Source: Phycisphaerae bacterium
GTDB lineage: Bacteria > Planctomycetota > Phycisphaerae > Sedimentisphaerales > Anaerohalosphaeraceae
Assembly: GCA_021736615.1 (NCBI GenBank)
Contig: JAIPFN010000173.1
Span: 1 to 11,905, forward strand
Length of the DNA: 11,905 nucleotides
Reading direction: 5' to 3'
Shown: positions 7,329-11,905 of the stretch, in pieces
Layout: every line of letters begins with the position of its first letter
How positions within the stretch are numbered: position 1 is the stretch's first letter
Notes under the pieces: generated by a model
Database searches by the model: none
Seen by the model: the letters and a program-made list of their open reading frames with translations, nothing else
Told to the model about the DNA's origin: nothing
Translations under genes and position numbers: made by a program

Positions 7329-7354
7329 TCGTACCATAAAACGTACAATGCATT

Positions 7355-7891
7355 CTAATGCCACTCATACCATTGTCGATCTTTGCTTGAAAAAGCAAAC
7401 CCATTCATCATACCGCCAGGATCGTCAAAAGAAAACTCGAAACTATCTCCAAACGATCTGTAATAGGAATCCTCCATCAAAAGTCTCGGAACTACTGTCT
7501 GATCAGAAACTGCTGTCAAACTTTCAGGATAATGCCCGTTTACTACTTTATAATCATCAAGGTCAGGAACAAGCGATTCACAATAAACCTTTGCTGTAGA
7601 AATATCATGTTCCAGCCAGATCCCACCCAAATAAACCGAAATCACAGACGACCATAACAAAACTGCAAAATAAAAACTGTACTGTGAAACCGCCAAAGCT
7701 TTCCCGGAGAATTTTACTTTTCCAATGTAATTGGACACCCCAGACACAATCAACAGTGGAAGTCCAATATACAAACATACCCCAATGACTATAATACCAT
7801 GCAAAAAACTCCCGCGGCCAAACACAGTAAGCAAAACATTCAGCAAAACACACGAAACCGCAAACAATACTAATTTCTTTTTAACTAGCAT
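7355..7891 (-). CDS. Hypothetical three-helix membrane protein with pseudopilin-like C-terminal domain
   Basis: I do not recognise this 178-residue protein. Hydrophobic stretches at about 7-24 (after MLVKKK), 32-53 and 70-92 predict three membrane helices. The positive N-terminus suggests an N-in, C-out topology. Residues about 98-178 form a soluble domain whose pattern (CESLVPDLDDYKVVNGHYPE, then FEFSFDDPGGMMNG and SSKDRQWYEW) recalls the C-terminal region of type II secretion pseudopilins. The N-terminus has no prepilin cleavage motif. The ATG at 7891 follows the positively charged start expected for a membrane protein, but no clear ribosome site precedes it. It ends 48 bp before the HAD start. 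Base use is more A/T-rich than in the flanking enzymes. The gene is likely real; its role is unknown. Confidence 0.75.
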   Translation of the reverse strand: MLVKKKLVLFAVSCVLLNVLLTVFGRGSFLHGIIVIGVCLYIGLPLLIVSGVSNYIGKVKFSGKALAVSQYSFYFAVLLWSSVISVYLGGIWLEHDISTAKVYCESLVPDLDDYKVVNGHYPESLTAVSDQTVVPRLLMEDSYYRSFGDSFEFSFDDPGGMMNGFAFSSKDRQWYEWH

Positions 7892-7905
7892 AAAGCAGCA
7901 CCGCT

Positions 7906-7911
7906 ATTGTA
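7906..7911 (-). promoter_or_regulatory. Possible -10 box for the membrane-protein gene
   Basis: TACAAT on the minus strand lies 14 bp before the ATG at 7891, which would make the mRNA nearly leaderless. That would fit the missing ribosome site. The -35 is weak (AGGACT at 17 bp). Tentative. Confidence 0.25.
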
Positions 7912-7956
7912 GCAAATTGCCATTTAAAAGTCCTCTAAACCAATCAGTCCACACAT

Positions 7957-7982
7957 AAAAAGAACCCGCCAAAGACGGGTTC
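7957..7982 (-). terminator. Rho-independent terminator after the acyl-CoA dehydrogenase
   Basis: GAACCCG and CGGGTTC arms (7962-7968, 7976-7982) form a 7-bp stem with a 7-nt loop, followed on the minus strand by TTTTT (7961-7957). It lies 76 bp past the dehydrogenase stop and would end the etfBA-dehydrogenase transcript. A TTTTT two bases past the other arm could let it work weakly in the plus direction too. Confidence 0.8.
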
Positions 7983-8005
7983 CATTTTTCAATATTAAAT
8001 AGCAT

Positions 8006-8053
8006 CCGCCGAAGGCGGTTTCATCCATTATACATTATACAATAGACAATAAT
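8006..8053. repeat. Hairpin plus 7-bp tandem repeats
   Basis: A 5-bp hairpin, CCGCC-GAA-GGCGG (8006-8018), is followed by four 7-bp units at 8026-8053: CATTATA twice, then CAATAGA and CAATAAT. The tract abuts the 3' end of the acyl-CoA dehydrogenase gene. A hairpin next to a 7-bp repeat recurs in the etfB-etfA spacer. Confidence 0.6.
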
Positions 8054-8058
8054 CATTT

Positions 8059-9861
8059 CTACGCTTCTTCCGGTACCGGCCCGACAAGCGCCTCGTACGC
8101 ACTGAAAGTCGATTTTTCCCCGCTGGCGATAGCGTCTATCTTTGCAAGCATCTTCGGATAATTCTTCGTAACATACCTGTAAGCGACGATCTTCTTGCGG
8201 TCGACCATTTTCATAGTCTGACCCTTATTACTGCCGCTGTCGGCGACTGCAACGTCCATATCGACCTTGCTCGACGCCTGACCGCAGAAAAGATAGCTGT
8301 TGATCAGGTAGACGCCTATGTCGACAATATCCCTCGCGTACAGATCCATATATTCGACGCCGTTATCTTTAACGAATGGAACCACCTCAAAGAGTTTATC
8401 GGCAACTTCCGAAAGGATATCAAGCAATTCCTTGACACTTTCGTCATATTCGGCGGCCTTAAAGTCTTCCAGGTATTTTTCAAGCGTCCCGCCGCACACA
8501 CCGCGAACGGCAGCAACACACTGAAGCTGACTCGTACCTTCGTAGATCGTCGTGATCCTCGCGTCGCGGGCAAGCCGCTCACAAGGATAGTCACGCATAA
8601 ACCCGCTGCCGCCGAGAACCTGGATAGAATCGTAAGCGACATAGTTACACATCTCCGAGCAGTAGTACTTACTCATCGGGGTAATCATAGACGCCGCTCT
8701 TTTGACCTTACGGGATCTTTTCTTGATCTCTTTAGCTTCTGCACTGTCCAGTGACGGGTCTTCAAGTTTCCTGCCAAGTCCGACCTCAAGGTCGACGATC
8801 CGGCTTGCTTCATAAAGCAGCGCCCTGGAAGCTTCGATCTCGATCTTCATATCGATCACCATATCGCGAACCGCCGGCAGCTTTTCGATAGGCACGCCAA
8901 ACTGTTCCCTGCTCGCCGCATAGTCGCGTGCAACGCGGTATGTCGCTTCTGCGATACCGAGCGACTGACCGGCGATACCGATCCTTGCACCGTTCATAAG
9001 AGCCATTACATAAGTAACCAGCCCGCGTTGTCTTTCACCGATGATCTCGCACGGAGTATTGTCAAAGAAAAGCTCGCACGTCGGCGAACCGTGAATACCA
9101 AGTTTATCTTCGATACGGCGAACGCTCACTGTAGGGCCTTGTCCGCATACGAACAGGCTAAGCCCCAGGCCGCCGCTTCTTTCCGGCTCGCTCTTTGCAA
9201 GAACCAGAAGAACCTCGCCGCAGCCGTTAGTGATAAAACGCTTAACTCCGTGAAGCATCCAGTTACCCTCTTCGTCCTGGAAAGCTTTAAGCTTACACGC
9301 CTGCAGGTCGGAACCGGCATCAGGCTCGGTAAGAACCATGGCCCCGGTAAGTTTACCGGCGGCAAACTCGTGCAGATATTTCTGCTTGATCTCTTCGGAC
9401 GCAAAGAAACTGATCGTCCCGGCGATACCCTGCAACCCGAAAATATTCATCAAAGAAGCGTCACCGCGGGAAACAATCTCGATAGCGCTTGAATAAATAG
9501 TCTCCGGAAAATTAAGACCGCCAAACCGATGCGGAAGTGTAAAACCCATAACATCAGCCTTAGCCAAAGCCTCAAGCGACTCGGCAATACCATCGGCAAG
9601 TTTGACCGTACCGTCTTCAAGATGAGTCGTGCCCTGACGGTCGATATGCTCGCCGCGAGGAGCGATGAAATCACCGCTAAGCTCGCCAACAGAATCAAGA
9701 ACCATCTTATAGTTAACAGCAGCTTCCTGAGCATCCGCAGGTGCGTTATCAAACTCACCGGCAAACTTAAATCCCTGCTCTGCCAACTCAGCGAGTTCAC
9801 CAAGATCGATATGCTGCAGCAAAAACCGAATATCATCATTATCTTTATAAAAATTAGCCAT
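8059..9861 (-). CDS. Acyl-CoA dehydrogenase, long (about 600-residue) type
   Basis: A flavoenzyme that introduces a trans double bond between C2 and C3 of an acyl-CoA and passes electrons to ETF. The N-terminal domain spans about 40-175. The middle domain holds MVLTEPDAGSD (175-185) and KRFITNG (207-213). The C-terminal helical domain holds ASREQFGVP (316-324), QVLGGSGF (414-421) and ITTIYEGTSQLQ (436-447). E441 in YEGT is at the catalytic-base position of short/medium-chain enzymes. The 600-residue length exceeds the usual ~380. An N-terminal extension and about 150 residues beyond YEGT resemble the long FadE/DmdC-like group. There is a charged insertion at 363-390. The ATG at 9861 has a weak GGAAG site 9 bp upstream. 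It follows etfA by 143 bp in the same direction, so it is probably the dehydrogenase served by this ETF. The substrate is unknown. Confidence 0.95.
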   Translation of the reverse strand: MANFYKDNDDIRFLLQHIDLGELAELAEQGFKFAGEFDNAPADAQEAAVNYKMVLDSVGELSGDFIAPRGEHIDRQGTTHLEDGTVKLADGIAESLEALAKADVMGFTLPHRFGGLNFPETIYSSAIEIVSRGDASLMNIFGLQGIAGTISFFASEEIKQKYLHEFAAGKLTGAMVLTEPDAGSDLQACKLKAFQDEEGNWMLHGVKRFITNGCGEVLLVLAKSEPERSGGLGLSLFVCGQGPTVSVRRIEDKLGIHGSPTCELFFDNTPCEIIGERQRGLVTYVMALMNGARIGIAGQSLGIAEATYRVARDYAASREQFGVPIEKLPAVRDMVIDMKIEIEASRALLYEASRIVDLEVGLGRKLEDPSLDSAEAKEIKKRSRKVKRAASMITPMSKYYCSEMCNYVAYDSIQVLGGSGFMRDYPCERLARDARITTIYEGTSQLQCVAAVRGVCGGTLEKYLEDFKAAEYDESVKELLDILSEVADKLFEVVPFVKDNGVEYMDLYARDIVDIGVYLINSYLFCGQASSKVDMDVAVADSGSNKGQTMKMVDRKKIVAYRYVTKNYPKMLAKIDAIASGEKSTFSAYEALVGPVPEEA

Positions 9862-9892
9862 ACCAAAAACTTCCGTAAAAAGTTAAACTATC

Positions 9893-9917
9893 TCGGCCGA
9901 ACGCCGAAACCTCAATT
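9893..9917. repeat. Hairpin plus shared 14-bp element, copy 1
   Basis: TCGGC/GCCGA arms (9893-9897, 9903-9907) form a small hairpin that runs into CCGAAACCTCAATT (9904-9917). The same 14 bases recur next to another hairpin at 11071-11084. It lies in the etfA-dehydrogenase spacer, 31 bp upstream of the dehydrogenase start. Confidence 0.6.
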
Positions 9918-9935
9918 TTGTTTTTTCAATTTCTT

Positions 9936-9963
9936 CTTCATGCCCTTCATGTTCTTCATGGTT
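9936..9963. repeat. 9-bp tandem repeat, three units (CTTCATGNN), copy 2
   Basis: CTTCATG occurs at 9936, 9945 and 9954 with 9-bp period and ends in GGTT, matching copy 1 (2487-2514) at 25 of 28 bases. Both copies lie on the same strand, 30-45 bp downstream of a minus-strand stop codon (rpoD, etfA). The flanks are unrelated. Confidence 0.8.
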
Positions 9964-10004
9964 TATCCGCATCTAAGGCAGTCAGAACTTTCACACTATT
10001 TCTT

Positions 10005-11033
10005 TCACACCTTCTCTTTAATAGCGTTGATCATCATAGGAATAACTGTATTCAGATCACCGACGATCTTATAATGAGCGACGCCAAAAATAGGAGCGTC
10101 CGGATCGTTATTGATCGCTATGATCTTTTTGCTGTCGTTCATGCCGGCGATATGCTGAATGGCTCCGCTTAGACCGGCTGCGATATAGAGACTCGGACGA
10201 ACGGTAACTCCCGTCTGGCCGATCTGATGATCGCTGCCGATAAACCCAAGGTCGCAAGCGGCGCGAGTAGCACCGGGAGACGCACCGAGACAATGAGCAA
10301 GATCCCAGATCAATTTGAAATTATCCTTGCTGCCAACGCCCGCCCCGCCGGCAACGATAACACGTGCCGCCTTAAGGTTGACTTTTCTCGCCTGGCGATG
10401 CTCTTTAAGTATCTCGATAGCCATATCGTCCATGCTTATCGAAACATTACCCTTGACCACCTCTGCCTTGTTAGCCGTATTCGGTTCGGGCATAGGCATA
10501 ACGCCTTCACGAACCGTCGCCATCTGCGGCCAGCGGTCATAATTGATAATCGTCGCGATAATATTTCCGCCAAACGCCGGACGAACCTGCATAAGCAGAT
10601 TTTCATAAGTCGTATTGGTTTTCTTAACCTCGTGGTTTCCGATCTGAAGGTCCGTGCAGTCTGCCGTAAGACCGGCCTTTGCCGCACTTGCAATACGAGG
10701 TGCAAGATCACGGCCGCAAGGGGTCGCGCCATAAAGAACGATCTGAGGCTTATGCTCTTCGATCAGTTCGCAGATAACCTTGGTATAAGTATTCGTCTGG
10801 TAGTGCTCCAGGTGCGGGTTCTCAACGAGATAAACCTTGTCGGCACCGTAATGGCCAAGCTTCTCGCAAAGGCCGCTGACACCGTCACCAATAAGAACCG
10901 CGGCAAGCTTAACACCAAGCTTATCGGCAAGCTCTCTACCCTTGCTAAGCAGTTCGACAGGCACATCTTCCAGAACACACCCATGCTGCTCGGCAAAAAC
11001 CCAAACCTCACCCTGTTTATTAACTTCAATCAT
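10005..11033 (-). CDS. etfA: Electron transfer flavoprotein alpha subunit
   Basis: Forms the heterodimeric ETF with EtfB and holds FAD, shuttling electrons between acyl-CoA dehydrogenases and downstream carriers. Its 342 residues are a normal length. The N-terminal alpha/beta domain begins EVWVFAEQHGCVLEDVP. The C-terminal FAD domain runs from RVIVAGGAGVGSKDNFKL (224-241) through SDHQIGQTGVTVRPSLYIAA (267-286) and GLSGAIQHIAGM (287-298) to NNDPDAPIF (308-316), all expected FAD-contact segments. No N-terminal ferredoxin domain is present. The ATG at 11033 has AAGGGA 8 bp upstream. It lies 77 bp after etfB and 143 bp before the dehydrogenase, so the three are probably one operon. The sequence looks closer to clostridial than to proteobacterial or mitochondrial EtfA. 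Confidence 0.96.
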   Translation of the reverse strand: MIEVNKQGEVWVFAEQHGCVLEDVPVELLSKGRELADKLGVKLAAVLIGDGVSGLCEKLGHYGADKVYLVENPHLEHYQTNTYTKVICELIEEHKPQIVLYGATPCGRDLAPRIASAAKAGLTADCTDLQIGNHEVKKTNTTYENLLMQVRPAFGGNIIATIINYDRWPQMATVREGVMPMPEPNTANKAEVVKGNVSISMDDMAIEILKEHRQARKVNLKAARVIVAGGAGVGSKDNFKLIWDLAHCLGASPGATRAACDLGFIGSDHQIGQTGVTVRPSLYIAAGLSGAIQHIAGMNDSKKIIAINNDPDAPIFGVAHYKIVGDLNTVIPMMINAIKEKV

Positions 11034-11059
11034 ACTAAAAATCCCTTATAAATTATGCC

Positions 11060-11118
11060 TCGGGCATAGCCCGAAACCTCAATTCGTAATTCGTAATCGT
11101 AATTTCGGCGTTAGCCGA
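11060..11118. repeat. Two hairpins flanking 7-bp repeats in the etfB-etfA spacer
   Basis: Hairpin 1 has arms TCGGGC/GCCCGA (11060-11065, 11069-11074) and runs into the shared 14-mer CCGAAACCTCAATT (11071-11084). Next come AATTCGT twice and AATCGT once (11081-11100). Hairpin 2 has arms TCGGC/GCCGA (11105-11109, 11114-11118), and its 4-nt loop contains the etfB stop codon. The tract fills most of the 77-bp spacer, and no T-run follows, so it is not a standard terminator. Confidence 0.65.
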
Positions 11119-11905
11119 TAGTGTGTTCGACGATCAGTTCATGAACCATAGAACTGATCCCCTCTTGGTCCGGCTGAACTTCTTTGCTGTCTTTTGCTTC
11201 GAGTACCACGCTCATAATGCGATGAACCTTAGTCGGCGAACCGTCTCTACCGCACCACTGCATGTCTGCTTCGAGGAACGCAAGATCCCACTGCTCGATC
11301 AATAAACCCTTTTCCTTCAGAGAGTTACATTTCGCCTCAACGAGTGCCGCCTTTTCATCATCGCTCGCGCCGGGGTTGTCTTCGGCAACCGCTGCGGCCA
11401 CTTCGGCAGGACTCATCGCGTTTTTGAACTTCATCATTTTCTTAGCTGCACTAACTCGCGGGAAGTTTGCTTCTTCGATCACTGTTGCCAACAACGGAAG
11501 CGGGGCTTTCACTTCCTGCCAACCGTTGCCGATGTTTCTTTTGGCTGTCAGGGCACCGTCTTTTATGTCTATAAGCTCTTCTATATACGTAACTTGCGGA
11601 ATCCCAAGCTTTTCGGCAAGCTGAGGGCCAACCTGGGCGGTATCGCCGTCGATAGCCTGACGTCCGCAGAGAACGATGTCATAATCCATCTTTTTTACCG
11701 CACAGGAAATGATATAACTCGTTGCCAGCGTGTCACTTGCGGCACATCCGCGGTCGGTGATAAGAACGGCTTTGTCTGCGCCGCGATAGAGGGACTCCCT
11801 CAGTACTTTTGCCGCGTTTGGCAGCCCCATTGTCACAGCGGTTACCGTTCCACCGAAACGGTCCTTAATTTCAAGCGCAAGTTCGAGGGCGTTGAGGTCT
11901 TCCGG
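11111..11905 (-). CDS. etfB: Electron transfer flavoprotein beta subunit (N-terminus outside window)
   Basis: The small ETF subunit, which carries AMP or, in bifurcating types, a second FAD. The frame is open to the window edge, giving 264 residues that begin PEDLNALELALEIKDRFGGT. By comparison with the family about 35-40 residues are missing. An internal GTG at 11836 is not the start, because conserved ETF sequence precedes it. The nucleotide-binding motif is VLCGRQAIDGDTAQVGPQ (visible residues 78-95), followed by LGIPQVTY. The C-terminal part has CGRDGSPTKVHRI (218-230). The GRQAIDGDTAQ form is the clostridial-type motif, unlike the proteobacterial GKQAIDDD form. It is the first gene visible of an etfB-etfA-dehydrogenase operon. 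Confidence 0.95.
   Translation of the reverse strand, partial: PEDLNALELALEIKDRFGGTVTAVTMGLPNAAKVLRESLYRGADKAVLITDRGCAASDTLATSYIISCAVKKMDYDIVLCGRQAIDGDTAQVGPQLAEKLGIPQVTYIEELIDIKDGALTAKRNIGNGWQEVKAPLPLLATVIEEANFPRVSAAKKMMKFKNAMSPAEVAAAVAEDNPGASDDEKAALVEAKCNSLKEKGLLIEQWDLAFLEADMQWCGRDGSPTKVHRIMSVVLEAKDSKEVQPDQEGISSMVHELIVEHTIG

Noticed and set aside
6623..7348. HAD gene starting at 7348
   Set aside because: The extra 14 residues are unlike the family and overlap the likely promoter. The ATG at 7306 has a good ribosome site and the right distance to the DFDG motif.

Overview
All eleven genes supported in this window lie on the minus strand, so the transcripts read from high to low coordinates. 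The gene set suggests an anaerobic or facultative member of the Planctomycetota, perhaps Phycisphaerae/Sedimentisphaerales-like. The grounds are an ECF sigma factor overlapping a large single-pass membrane protein, a clostridial-type EtfB/EtfA pair next to a ~600-residue acyl-CoA dehydrogenase, a dnaG-rpoD block without rpsU, and small hairpin and ATGAAG-type repeats in the spacers. This placement is inference from protein style, not from a marker gene.

Layout in transcription order. (1) 11905-8059: etfB (5' end outside the window), etfA and an acyl-CoA dehydrogenase form an electron-transfer module that passes acyl-CoA electrons to (or from) the ETF. It ends in an intrinsic terminator near 7957-7982. 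The two spacers inside this module carry small hairpins, 7-bp and 9-bp tandem repeats, and a shared 14-bp sequence. (2) 7891-7355: an unrecognised three-helix membrane protein with a C-terminal domain reminiscent of pseudopilins. (3) 7306-6623: a HAD subfamily IA phosphatase/phosphoglucomutase-like protein, followed by a hairpin near 6554-6578. (4) A strong sigma70-type promoter (6509-6536) precedes dnaG (primase) and rpoD (housekeeping sigma factor), the core of the macromolecular synthesis operon. No terminator is visible after rpoD. Two small antitoxin-like genes follow, a YgiT/MqsA-type zinc-finger protein and an MNT nucleotidyltransferase, and then a good intrinsic terminator (1862-1904). 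The four genes may therefore share one transcript. (5) 1783-1: a GTG-started ECF sigma factor overlaps by 11 bp a membrane-anchored probable sigma regulator that runs off the window at base 1.

Most notable points. dnaG has no ATG, GTG, TTG or CTG start before its zinc finger, and appears to begin at an AUU codon (6301-6303). Both antitoxin-like genes lack their usual toxin partners and sit at the end of the dnaG-rpoD operon. A 28-bp, three-unit repeat occurs in two distant spacers at 25/28 identity. I see no CRISPR array, insertion sequence, tRNA or rRNA. Nothing here is clearly a new multi-gene defence or biosynthetic system. The candidates for novelty are regulatory: the AUU-started primase, the sigma/antitoxin linkage, the repeat-bearing spacers and the sigma-regulator pair.
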